Source of the DNA: Sphingomonas citri
GTDB lineage: Bacteria > Pseudomonadota > Alphaproteobacteria > Sphingomonadales > Sphingomonadaceae
Assembly: GCF_019429485.1 (NCBI RefSeq)
Contig: NZ_JAHXZN010000001.1
Coordinates: 930,001 to 994,000, forward strand
Reading direction: 5' to 3'
DNA length: 64,000 bases
In this document: one piece after another, positions 16,833 to 24,392 of the stretch
Layout: each line of letters starts with the position of its first letter
Position numbering within the stretch: position 1 is the stretch's first letter
Position numbers and translations under genes: made by a program
Notes under the pieces: generated by a model
What the model saw: the letters and a program-made list of their open reading frames with translations, nothing else
Told to the model about the DNA's origin: nothing
Databases searched by the model: none

Positions 16833-18113
16833 TCACATCTTGTCGAGCAGCTCGCTGATCGAGACGAAGGCGAAGCCGACCGAACTGTCGGCGATGCCAT
16901 AGGGCATGAACAATTTGTCGCCGTGCTTCATCGCGCCGCAAGTGTAGACCACGTTGGGCACATAGCCCTCGCGGTCCTGGTCCGCCGCGGCGAGGATCGG
17001 CGAGCGGGTGCGGCCGATCACGCGCGCGGGATTGTCCTTGTCGAGCAGCGCCGCGCCGATCGAATATTTCCGCATCGCGCCGACACCGTGGGTCAGCAGC
17101 AGCCAGCCCTCGTCGATCTCGATCGGCGGCCCGCAATTGCCGATCTGGACGAACTCCCACGGGAAGACCGGCTTGAGGATCAGCTCGCCCTCGTCCCAGT
17201 GGGTGAGGTCGTCGGTCTTGAGCAGATAGAGGTTCTCGCCGTCCTGCCGACCGATCGAGAGATATTGGCCGCCCACCTTGCGCGGGAACAGCGCGATACC
17301 CTTGTTGCGCGCCGCGCTGCCCGTCATCGGCACGAGGTCGAAGGCGCGGAAGTCGCGCGTGCGCAGCAGCTCGGACTGGATCGTCGCGCCATTGTAGGCG
17401 GTGTACGTGCCGAGCCACTCGACGCTGCCGTCGTCATGCTCGAAATGGACGAGGCGCAGGTCCTCGAGCCCCTTCGACTGCGCGTCGGTGATCGGGAAAA
17501 TCACCGTGCCCGACAGCGTGCTGTCGCGGTGGCGATAGACCGTCACCGGCCCGGTCGGCGGCGCTTCCTCGTCGGTGCCGGTCGCATCGGTCGCGGTGGC
17601 GAAGGGTGGCTCGGGCGCGAGCTTGAGCTCATTGTCCGAGGTGATGATGCCCTCGCGGAAGGCGACCGACGAGATATGCCCCTCGCCCACCGCGCGCAGG
17701 CTCATCAGGATGCGCTGCGCACCGTCCTCCATCCCGCTCTGATCGGGATGCGGCACCGCGCTGGGGTTCATCAGCGCCGCGGCGGCATAGCTGTACTCGT
17801 GGCAGAAATAGGCGCCGATCAGCTGGCGCTTCTCGTCGCTGATGCGGCTGCCGTCGAGCCCGTGCGCCGCCGCGATCTCGTCGTAGCGGGTCATGAACAC
17901 GCGGCGGGTCTGCCAGTGGCGCGCCTCGAAATCCTTCAGCACGAGGTCGAGCTGGTCGCGCGCCTCCTGCGGGGGCATGTCGAGCACCTCGGCGATCAAC
18001 CGCTCCGAGCGGCTGACGCCATTGGCGTTGGCGATCCAACCGATGTGGAAGGGCCGCACCACGACGCGCGACGGATCGGCATGCAGACGCAGCCGGTGGT
18101 TGAACAGATCCAA
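16833..18113 (-). CDS. GH130-family glycosidase/phosphorylase
   Basis: A 426-residue protein matching glycoside hydrolase family 130, whose members are mainly phosphorylases (some hydrolases) of beta-mannosides. The five-bladed propeller is suggested by repeating motifs such as RLVHFEHDDGSVEWLGTYTAYNG, GIALFPRKVGGQYLSIGRQDG, GNCGPPIEIDEGWLLLTHGVG and YVPNVVYTCGAM. TTG 18111-18113 is preferred as start (MDLFNHRLRL), with GAGG eight bases upstream; an in-frame TTG at 18152 would add 13 arginine-rich residues. It has no signal peptide, so it is cytosolic. It lies about 45 bp behind a glycosyltransferase gene on the same strand and is presumably co-transcribed, suggesting linked synthesis and turnover of one glycoside. 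Confidence 0.85.
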   Translation of the reverse strand: MDLFNHRLRLHADPSRVVVRPFHIGWIANANGVSRSERLIAEVLDMPPQEARDQLDLVLKDFEARHWQTRRVFMTRYDEIAAAHGLDGSRISDEKRQLIGAYFCHEYSYAAAALMNPSAVPHPDQSGMEDGAQRILMSLRAVGEGHISSVAFREGIITSDNELKLAPEPPFATATDATGTDEEAPPTGPVTVYRHRDSTLSGTVIFPITDAQSKGLEDLRLVHFEHDDGSVEWLGTYTAYNGATIQSELLRTRDFRAFDLVPMTGSAARNKGIALFPRKVGGQYLSIGRQDGENLYLLKTDDLTHWDEGELILKPVFPWEFVQIGNCGPPIEIDEGWLLLTHGVGAMRKYSIGAALLDKDNPARVIGRTRSPILAAADQDREGYVPNVVYTCGAMKHGDKLFMPYGIADSSVGFAFVSISELLDKM

Positions 18114-18158
18114 GGACCAGCCTCGTCTTAGTGAACGACGGTACGCGCGCAACGCCGC

Positions 18159-20432
18159 TCAGGCGACGTCGCGCTGCGTCCCTGCCACTTTTCCGGCGCG
18201 GATTGAAAGCCCCGAAATCGCGCACGAGGCCATTTGCAGCGCCAGGATCGACTCGGCGCCCTGGTTGCGGTTGAGTCCGGTCGGCATCAGCCCGTCGAAA
18301 CAGCCGCCGTCGCGCTGCGTCGCCAGCGGCAGGTCGAGATCGTTGACGCCGAGATACCAGTCGTAGGCACGCTTGGCCTCGTCGTACCAGCGCGCGTCGC
18401 CGGTAGCGTCGAATGCGGCGGCGCAGGCGTCGATCGTGGCTTGTGCCTCGAGCGGCTGCTGGTCGAACGGCAGCGGCTCGGCGTAAACACGGCCGAAGCT
18501 TTCCGAACCCACCGCGCGGAAATGGCCCTCGGGCGCGGTCTGCTTGGCGACGATCCACTCCAGCGTGTCGATCCCGCACGCGATCAGGTCGGGCCGCTGG
18601 AGCGCGATGCCGGCGCGAAGCATCGCCTCGGGCAGACGCGCATTGTCATAGGCGAGCACGATCTCGAACCAGCCCCATTCGGGCCGACGCGCCGCGTCGA
18701 GCAGCTTGAGATGCTCGTCGGGGAAGCGACGCAGGATCTGCGTCGCCAGTTCGTGGCGCGGTGACGCCTCCAGCATCGCCGCGGCACCGAGCATCGCGAA
18801 CGCCTGCGCGCGCGGGCTTTCCAGCTCGAGCGCGAGCGTCGCGGTCGAGTCGAACATCGCGCGCGCCCAGTCGCGGTGCTTGGACTCGCGCGCGTCGCGC
18901 GCGGTGACGCCCAGTGCCCAGAGCGTGCGGCCGTTGGAATCCTCGGAGCCGACGTCCTCGCACCAGGTGCGGTCGAAGTTCATGAAGTTGCGGAAGCGCC
19001 GCGCCTCGGGGTTCCAGGCATATTGCACGAACGAGGCGTAGATCGTCATCCATTTGTCGCGCGTCGCCGCGTCGAGTTCGGGGACGGCGCTCATCAGCAT
19101 CAGCGCGCGCGCATTGTCGTCGATGCAATAGCCGTGGCGGCGGTCGGGCACCGAGTAGATCGAGTGCTGCAACATGCCGGTCGAGTCGCTCATCCGCTCG
19201 ACGGCGGCGATCTCGGGAGGCAACACCTTTGTGTCGGTGTCCCCGGAGCCGCGGAGGCGCCGCGGCTGGGTCGCGATGCTCGTCGCGATCTCGTCCATTG
19301 CTTGCTCCACTACACGAGGCCAGATCATCGTGCGGCCACGCGCATAGGCACGCGAGGACAGACGTCCGAGATTGCGGGCGCTGCCCAGAAGATTGTTGAT
19401 CTCGCGCGCGAAGGCGGCGGAGTCGCGGAAATCGACCAGCACCCCGTGCCCGTCCGCCAGGATCTCGGTGGCGTGCACGTAGGGCGTCGAGATCACGGCC
19501 TTGCCGACGCCGACGGCGTAGCTGAGCGTGCCGCTCGTGATCTGAGCCGGGTTGAGATACGGCGTGGCGTAGATATCCGCCGCCTGAAGGTGGTCGATCA
19601 GTTCGTCGTGATCGACGAAGGCGTCGATGAAGGCGACATTGTCGCCGACGCCGAGCTCGGCCGCGCGCGCCTTGAGCGAGTCGCGATACTTCTCGCCCTC
19701 GTGCGCGACCAGATTGGGATGGGTCGCGCCCAGAACGATGTACATCGCGTCGGGGTTCTTCTCGACCACCGCGGGCATCGCCTCGACGATCGTCTCGATC
19801 CCCTTGCCCGGCGCGAGGAGGCCGAAGGTGAGGATCACGCGCTTGCCTTCCCAGCCGAAGCGCGCCTTGAACGCGTCCGGCTCGGCGAATGGTCGGTCGG
19901 GCACGCCGTGCGGGATCACCGCGATCGACTTGGGGCTTGCGCCGTAGACGCGCTCGAGGATCTCGCGGCCACGCTCGGCCATCACGATCACCTTCGAGGC
20001 ACGCCGCAGCAGCCCCTCCAGCACGGTACGCTCGGACGTGCTGGGCTTCTCCAACACAGTGTGGAGCGTCACGATGAGTGGGATCGTCAACCGGTCGAGC
20101 AGCGCGAAGATATGACCGCCCGCCTCGCCGCCAAAGATGCCATATTCGTGCTGCAGCCACAGCACCTGCGCCCTACTCTCCTCGATGCGGCGCGCGGTGG
20201 CGACGTAAGCGGAGAGGTCGTGCTGCGGTATGGCCGCGGTGACCGCCTCGGGATAGGCGTAGCGCCCCGGGTGATCGTCCATCGCGTAGACGTCGACCTG
20301 GGTGTCGGGAAAGCGTGCGCGGAGAGCCTGGTAGGTGTCGGTCGTGAACGTCGCGATGCCGCACTGTCGCGGCAGGAAATTACCGATCAGCGCGATGTGG
20401 TTGACGTCCTGCGAAACGGCCGACTGGTTCAT
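18159..20432 (-). CDS. GT4 glycosyltransferase fused to an alpha-helical C-terminal domain
   Basis: A 757-residue two-part protein. Residues about 10-390 form a GT-B glycosyltransferase of the GT4 type: IALIGNFLPRQCGIATFT at the start, LHTVLEKPST, VIPHGVPD, ILTFGLLAPGKGIETIVEA, and the donor-site region YLNPAQITSGTLSYAVGVGKAVISTPY. Residues about 400-757 look like an (alpha/alpha)-barrel carbohydrate-active domain (HSIYSVPDRRHGYCIDDNARAL; ALGVTARDA; EWGWFEIVLAYDNARLPEAM). ATG 20432 is favoured, with GAAGG seven bases ahead; an ATG two codons upstream is possible. It pairs with the downstream GH130 gene. Substrate and product are unknown. The fusion resembles proteins annotated only as glycosyltransferase group 1 in sphingomonads. 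Confidence 0.82.
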   Translation of the reverse strand: MNQSAVSQDVNHIALIGNFLPRQCGIATFTTDTYQALRARFPDTQVDVYAMDDHPGRYAYPEAVTAAIPQHDLSAYVATARRIEESRAQVLWLQHEYGIFGGEAGGHIFALLDRLTIPLIVTLHTVLEKPSTSERTVLEGLLRRASKVIVMAERGREILERVYGASPKSIAVIPHGVPDRPFAEPDAFKARFGWEGKRVILTFGLLAPGKGIETIVEAMPAVVEKNPDAMYIVLGATHPNLVAHEGEKYRDSLKARAAELGVGDNVAFIDAFVDHDELIDHLQAADIYATPYLNPAQITSGTLSYAVGVGKAVISTPYVHATEILADGHGVLVDFRDSAAFAREINNLLGSARNLGRLSSRAYARGRTMIWPRVVEQAMDEIATSIATQPRRLRGSGDTDTKVLPPEIAAVERMSDSTGMLQHSIYSVPDRRHGYCIDDNARALMLMSAVPELDAATRDKWMTIYASFVQYAWNPEARRFRNFMNFDRTWCEDVGSEDSNGRTLWALGVTARDARESKHRDWARAMFDSTATLALELESPRAQAFAMLGAAAMLEASPRHELATQILRRFPDEHLKLLDAARRPEWGWFEIVLAYDNARLPEAMLRAGIALQRPDLIACGIDTLEWIVAKQTAPEGHFRAVGSESFGRVYAEPLPFDQQPLEAQATIDACAAAFDATGDARWYDEAKRAYDWYLGVNDLDLPLATQRDGGCFDGLMPTGLNRNQGAESILALQMASCAISGLSIRAGKVAGTQRDVA

Positions 20433-20555
20433 CCTCATACCTTCGCTGGTGCAGCACGGACACCACGTGACGCCGTGCCTCTCCTCTGAACCAGCCATAA
20501 GAGGATTGGTTGCAGATTTGCTGCACCGCGGGAGCTTCGAACCGGCTGATCAGGA

Positions 20556-21002
20556 TCAACCGCGCCCGCGATACGGAGCAACGCCCTGATCGGGCAGCCA
20601 CAGATCGGCCGGCGGCGCGGCCGACTGCCAGAAGACGTCGATCGGCATGCCGCCGCGCGGGTACCAATAGCCGCCGATGCGCAGCCAGCGCGGGCGCATC
20701 TCCTCGTACAGCCGCTGCCCGATGCCGACGGTGCAATCCTCGTGGAAGGCGGCGTGATTGCGGAACGCGCCGAGGAACAGCTTGAGCGACTTGGATTCGA
20801 CGATCGTCTCGCCGGGCACATAGTCGAGCACGAGGTGCGCGAAGTCGGGCTGCCCCGTCACCGGGCAGAGCGAGGTGAACTCGGGCTGGGTGAAGCGCAC
20901 CAGATAGGTCTGGCCGGGGCGCGGGTTGGGGACATAGTCGAGCACCGCTTCCCGCGGCGAGGCGGGGAGCGGGCTGTTCTGGCCAAGGTGCATCGGGGTC
21001 AT
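20556..21002 (-). CDS. queF: NADPH-dependent 7-cyano-7-deazaguanine reductase QueF
   Basis: Cytosolic nitrile reductase converting preQ0 to preQ1 in queuosine biosynthesis; this is the short (YkvM-like, about 150-residue) form. The thioimide-forming cysteine lies in [14 protein letters not shown] (Cys46), and the substrate/NADPH motif [23 protein letters not shown] follows. The C-terminus carries [24 protein letters not shown] 21002 (MTPMHLGQ) is chosen; in-frame ATGs at 21014 and 20993 are alternatives, and no clear ribosome site separates them. It is divergent from sseA, about 75 bp apart. No other queuosine gene is in the window. Confidence 0.93.
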   Translation of the reverse strand: MTPMHLGQNSPLPASPREAVLDYVPNPRPGQTYLVRFTQPEFTSLCPVTGQPDFAHLVLDYVPGETIVESKSLKLFLGAFRNHAAFHEDCTVGIGQRLYEEMRPRWLRIGGYWYPRGGMPIDVFWQSAAPPADLWLPDQGVAPYRGRG

Positions 21003-21076
21003 GCGCGCGCACATAGGCGCACGCGGCGCGGAATGCGACCTGTTGCCGCACCGCGCGCGCGGCGTATGAGAGGGAC

Positions 21077-21925
21077 ATGGATCCACTCGTCTCCGCCGAA
21101 TGGCTCGCTGATCAGCTCGGCGCTCCCGACCTGCGCGTGCTCGACGCCAGCTACGACGCGCTGCTGCCCGGCGAGCCGCCGCGCGACCACGCCGCCGAGT
21201 ATCGCGCCGGCCATGTGCCGGGCGCGCTCTACATGGGCCTCGCCGGCTTCTCCGACGCGGCGAGCGACCTGCCCTCGACCATGCCGGGCGCGGCGCAGTT
21301 CGCCGAGCGCGCCGCCCGGCTCGGGATCGATCGCGCAACCCGCATCGTGCTGTACGACGACGCACCGCATCACACCGCGGCGCGCGCCTGGGTGACGCTG
21401 CGCGCCTTCGGCTTCGAGCGGGTCGCGCTGCTCGACGGCGGGCTGGCGGCGTGGAAGCGGGCGGGTCTTCCGCTGGAGCAGGGTGAGGCGACGGTGCCGC
21501 CGCACGCGCTCGACGCCGGCGCTGGCACGACGGGGCTGCGCGACCTCGCCGCGATGCGCACGATCCAGCGCGACGCGAGCGAGCAGATCGTCGACGCGCG
21601 CTCGGCGGCGCGCTTCACCGGCGCGGAGCTCGACCCGCGCGCGGGCGTCGCCCCCGGCCACATCCCCGGCGCGCTTAACCTGCCCTACAAGCGGCTGTTC
21701 GACGAGGACGGCCGGTGGAAGCGCGGCGAGGCGCTCGCCGCCGCCTTCCGCGACGCCGGCGTCGATCTCGATCGGCCGATGGTGATGACCTGCGGCTCAG
21801 GCATCACCGCCAGCGTGCTCGCCTTCGGCGCGCATCTGCTCGGGCGCGACGCCGCCGTCTATGACGGCAGCTGGACCGAGTGGGGCGCGGACCCGAGCAC
21901 GCCCAAGGCGACGGGAGCGGCATGA
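21077..21925 (+). CDS. sseA: 3-mercaptopyruvate/thiosulfate sulfurtransferase
   Basis: A tandem-rhodanese sulfurtransferase of 282 residues, moving sulfur from 3-mercaptopyruvate (or thiosulfate) to an acceptor. The first, inactive rhodanese domain spans about residues 5-125 ([33 protein letters not shown]). The second spans about 155-275 and carries the active-site loop CGSGITA with Cys239. This loop matches the CG[S/T]GxTA form of mercaptopyruvate sulfurtransferases. A GAGGG ribosome site precedes the ATG. The stop overlaps the next start as ATGA, so it is translationally coupled to a cystathionine beta-lyase, a sensible pairing in cysteine/homocysteine sulfur metabolism. Confidence 0.93.
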   Translation: MDPLVSAEWLADQLGAPDLRVLDASYDALLPGEPPRDHAAEYRAGHVPGALYMGLAGFSDAASDLPSTMPGAAQFAERAARLGIDRATRIVLYDDAPHHTAARAWVTLRAFGFERVALLDGGLAAWKRAGLPLEQGEATVPPHALDAGAGTTGLRDLAAMRTIQRDASEQIVDARSAARFTGAELDPRAGVAPGHIPGALNLPYKRLFDEDGRWKRGEALAAAFRDAGVDLDRPMVMTCGSGITASVLAFGAHLLGRDAAVYDGSWTEWGADPSTPKATGAA

Positions 21926-23115
21926 GCGACCAACCGGTCAAGCCCGCCACGCGCGTCGTCCAGGCCGGGCGCCGCGAGGAGTGGACCGGCGGGGTCGTCA
22001 ACACGCCGGTGTGGCGCGCCTCGACCATCCTCTACGACGACGTGGCGCACCTGCGCGCGACCGGCGCGCGCGACACGCACCACCGCCTGTTCTACGGCCG
22101 CCGCGGCACGCCGACGCAGTGGAGCCTCGCCGACGCGCTCACCGAGCTCGAGCCCGGCGCCGAGGCGACCTTCCTCTATCCCTCGGGCGTCGCGGCGATC
22201 GCGGCCTGCCTGCTGACCCTGCTGTCGCCCGGCGACGAGCTGCTCCTGGTCGACAGCGCCTATGATCCGACCCGCTCGCTCGCCGACAAGCTGCTGGCGC
22301 GCATGGGCATCACCACCCGCTACTATGACCCGCTGATCGGCGCGGGCATCGCCGGGCTGATCGGCGAGCACACCCGCGCGATCTTCATGGAGAGCCCCGG
22401 CAGCCTCACCTTCGAGGTGCAGGACGTGCCCGCGATCGTCGCCGCCGCCAAGGCGCGCGGGGTGGCGACGGTGATCGACAACACCTGGGCGACGCCGCTG
22501 CTGTTCCCCGTGATCGGACTCGGCGTCGATTATTCGGTGCTCGCCTGCACCAAATATGTCGGTGGCCATTCGGACGTGATGATGGGCTCGGTCACCGCGG
22601 CGTCGGGGCGGTTCGCGGCGTTGCGCGACACCAGCTTCCAGCTCGGCCAGGTGATCAGCGCCGACGACGCCTTCCTCGGCAGTCGCGGGCTGCGCACGAT
22701 GGCGGTGCGACTGGCGCAGCACGAGCGCAGCGCGCTGACGGTGGCGCGCTGGCTGGAGGGTCGCGACGAGGTGGCGCGGGTGCTCCATCCGGCGCTGCCG
22801 TCGTGCCCCGGACACGAGCTGTGGCAGCGCGATTTCGCGGGCGCGTCGGGGCTGTTCTCGTTCGTGCTCGCCGGGGGCAGCGACGCGGCGCGCGCGGCGC
22901 TGATCGACTCGCTCGAGCATTTCGGCATCGGCTATAGCTGGGGCGGGTTCGAGAGCCTCGCGGTGCCGATCGACCCGCAGCGGCATCGCAGCGCGACGGA
23001 GTGCGCGTTCGAGGGACCGCTGGTGCGCCTGCAGATCGGACTCGAGGATCCGGACGACCTGATCGCGGACCTGGAGCGCGGGCTGGCGGCGTGGCGCGCG
23101 GTGATGGAAGGGTAG
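21922..23115 (+). CDS. metC: cystathionine beta-lyase
   Basis: PLP-dependent Cys/Met metabolism enzyme (397 residues) cleaving cystathionine to homocysteine, pyruvate and ammonia. The Schiff-base lysine is Lys211 in ACTKYVGGHSDVMMG. FLYPSGVAAIAACL (about 84-97) and ATVIDNTWATPLLF (about 182-195) are the cofactor-phosphate and pyridine-ring contacts. The tail FGIGYSWGGFESLAVP is the MetC-type signature that separates it from gamma-synthases. The ATG overlaps the sseA stop by four bases. An in-frame ATG at 21880 lies inside sseA and is rejected. It is followed by a palindromic element in the convergent gap before the BamF-like gene. Confidence 0.93.
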   Translation: MSDQPVKPATRVVQAGRREEWTGGVVNTPVWRASTILYDDVAHLRATGARDTHHRLFYGRRGTPTQWSLADALTELEPGAEATFLYPSGVAAIAACLLTLLSPGDELLLVDSAYDPTRSLADKLLARMGITTRYYDPLIGAGIAGLIGEHTRAIFMESPGSLTFEVQDVPAIVAAAKARGVATVIDNTWATPLLFPVIGLGVDYSVLACTKYVGGHSDVMMGSVTAASGRFAALRDTSFQLGQVISADDAFLGSRGLRTMAVRLAQHERSALTVARWLEGRDEVARVLHPALPSCPGHELWQRDFAGASGLFSFVLAGGSDAARAALIDSLEHFGIGYSWGGFESLAVPIDPQRHRSATECAFEGPLVRLQIGLEDPDDLIADLERGLAAWRAVMEG

Positions 23116-23151
23116 CAATTAGGCGCGGCTACTCGGCCAGGCCGCCGACAA

Positions 23152-23249
23152 CCGTCATCCCGGGCTTGAGCCGCGATCCATGGTGCCGCTCACACGCCGG
23201 CAGCGACGCTCGGGGCACGATGGATGCCGGGTCAGGCCTGGCATGACGG
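23152..23249. repeat. palindromic intergenic element, family A (copy 2)
   Basis: A 98-bp inverted repeat: CGTCATCCCGGGCTTGAGCC with GATCCATGGTGCCG on the left, and GATGGATGCCGGGTCAGGCC with GGCATGACGG on the right. The remaining roughly 200 bp to 23416 show no gene. Confidence 0.8.
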
Positions 23250-23416
23250 ATTGAGGTCGCGAACGTCCGACCTCTCCCGTGCTCCTGCGCATGCAGAAGC
23301 CCAGAGCCACGAGCGTTACTCCTGCCGCCCTGGGCTCCGGCGTTCGCCGGAGCACGGCCCCGTCGTTAGGATGCGCGGCCCCGTCGTTGAGATGAGGCCC
23401 GGCGCCCGCGCCCTTA

Positions 23417-23893
23417 CTACTGCGGCGTCGGTGTCGGCGTGGCAGGCGCCGGTGTCGCCGGGGCGCTCGCGGCAGCACCCGCGCTCGCGCGCGCGTCCTG
23501 GCCGTCACCCTGCGGCGCGGCGATGATGTCGCGCGTGGTCTGCCCCTTGTCGACGACGTTCGTCTTCGGGTCGCCCGCTTCCGAACGGATGCCCGCGGGC
23601 GCCGCGCCGGTGCCGCCGGCCTGGTCGACCACGCCGGCCTCCGCGGCGCTGCGCTGCGCGGGGCCGCCGAACAGCGCGTCGATCGCCTGCGCCTGCGGGT
23701 TGTTGCCCTGGGTGCGCGCGGCGCCCGGTTGCGGCGGCACCAGCGCGAAGTCGGGCGGGATGATCAGCGGCGCCTGGCGCGCCACCGCGAACTCGTCGGG
23801 GCGGGCGCGGTCGTAGCCGCGCTTGCCGCAGCCGGCGAGCAGGGCGAGCATCGCCATACCGGACACCGCGACGACAGACTTACGCATGGACAT
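23417..23893 (-). CDS. bamF: DUF3035 lipoprotein (BamF-like)
   Basis: A 158-residue lipoprotein. The signal peptide ends in the lipobox LLAGC (cysteine at about residue 22), followed by RPDEFAVARQAPLIIPPDFALVPP. That RPDEF...LxIPPDFxLxPP signature defines DUF3035, described in Caulobacter as the BAM-complex subunit BamF. The rest is alanine/proline/glycine-rich and ends in a Pro-Thr tail. By homology it would be anchored to the outer membrane and assist beta-barrel assembly. Its start overlaps the end of lspA by 14 bp, the peptidase that would cleave its own signal peptide. The family assignment is firm; the BAM role in this organism is inferred. Confidence 0.82.
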   Translation of the reverse strand: MSMRKSVVAVSGMAMLALLAGCGKRGYDRARPDEFAVARQAPLIIPPDFALVPPQPGAARTQGNNPQAQAIDALFGGPAQRSAAEAGVVDQAGGTGAAPAGIRSEAGDPKTNVVDKGQTTRDIIAAPQGDGQDARASAGAAASAPATPAPATPTPTPQ

Positions 23894-24392
23894 TCTCCGA
23901 AGGATCGGGGCGCTTCTCGCGGATCAGGAGCGCGCGCACCAGCAGAATCAGCACGCCGATCGTAATCGCGGCGTCGGCGACGTTGAAGACCAGGAAGGGC
24001 CGCCACTCGCCGAAATGGAGGTCGGCGAAGTCGACCACATAGCCCAGCCGCACGCGATCGAGGATGTTGCCGAGCGCGCCGCCCAGCACGAGGCCCAGCG
24101 CGGCCTGCTCGCCAGTCTTCTCCTCGCGGAACATCCACACCGCCACCGCCACCGCGATCGCGCCGGTGAAGGCGACGAGCAGCCAGCGCATCGTGTCGGT
24201 CTCGGCGCGCAGCATGCCGAGCGACACGCCCTCGTTCTTGGTGAAGCGCAGGTCGAAGATCGGCAGGATCTCGCGATAGGCGCCGAGGAAGTCGATCGCG
24301 AGCGGGCCGGTGACGACCCATTTGACGAGCTGGTCGACGACGAAGACGACGAGCGCGATCGCGAGCCCGAGCCGCGGCAGCGAGCGGCTCAC
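23880..24392 (-). CDS. lspA: prolipoprotein signal peptidase (signal peptidase II)
   Basis: Inner-membrane aspartyl protease (170 residues, four hydrophobic helices) that cleaves prolipoproteins after lipidation. The catalytic aspartates are Asp121 in GYVVDFADLHFG and Asp140 in FNVADAAITIG, within the conserved GNILDRVRLGYVVDF block; TKNEGVSLGM is the other family motif. It starts at GTG 24392 within the ileS stop (GTGA overlap), so translation is coupled to ileS. This ileS-lspA order is widespread in bacteria. The 3' end overlaps the BamF-like gene. Confidence 0.95.
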   Translation of the reverse strand: MSRSLPRLGLAIALVVFVVDQLVKWVVTGPLAIDFLGAYREILPIFDLRFTKNEGVSLGMLRAETDTMRWLLVAFTGAIAVAVAVWMFREEKTGEQAALGLVLGGALGNILDRVRLGYVVDFADLHFGEWRPFLVFNVADAAITIGVLILLVRALLIREKRPDPSENVHA

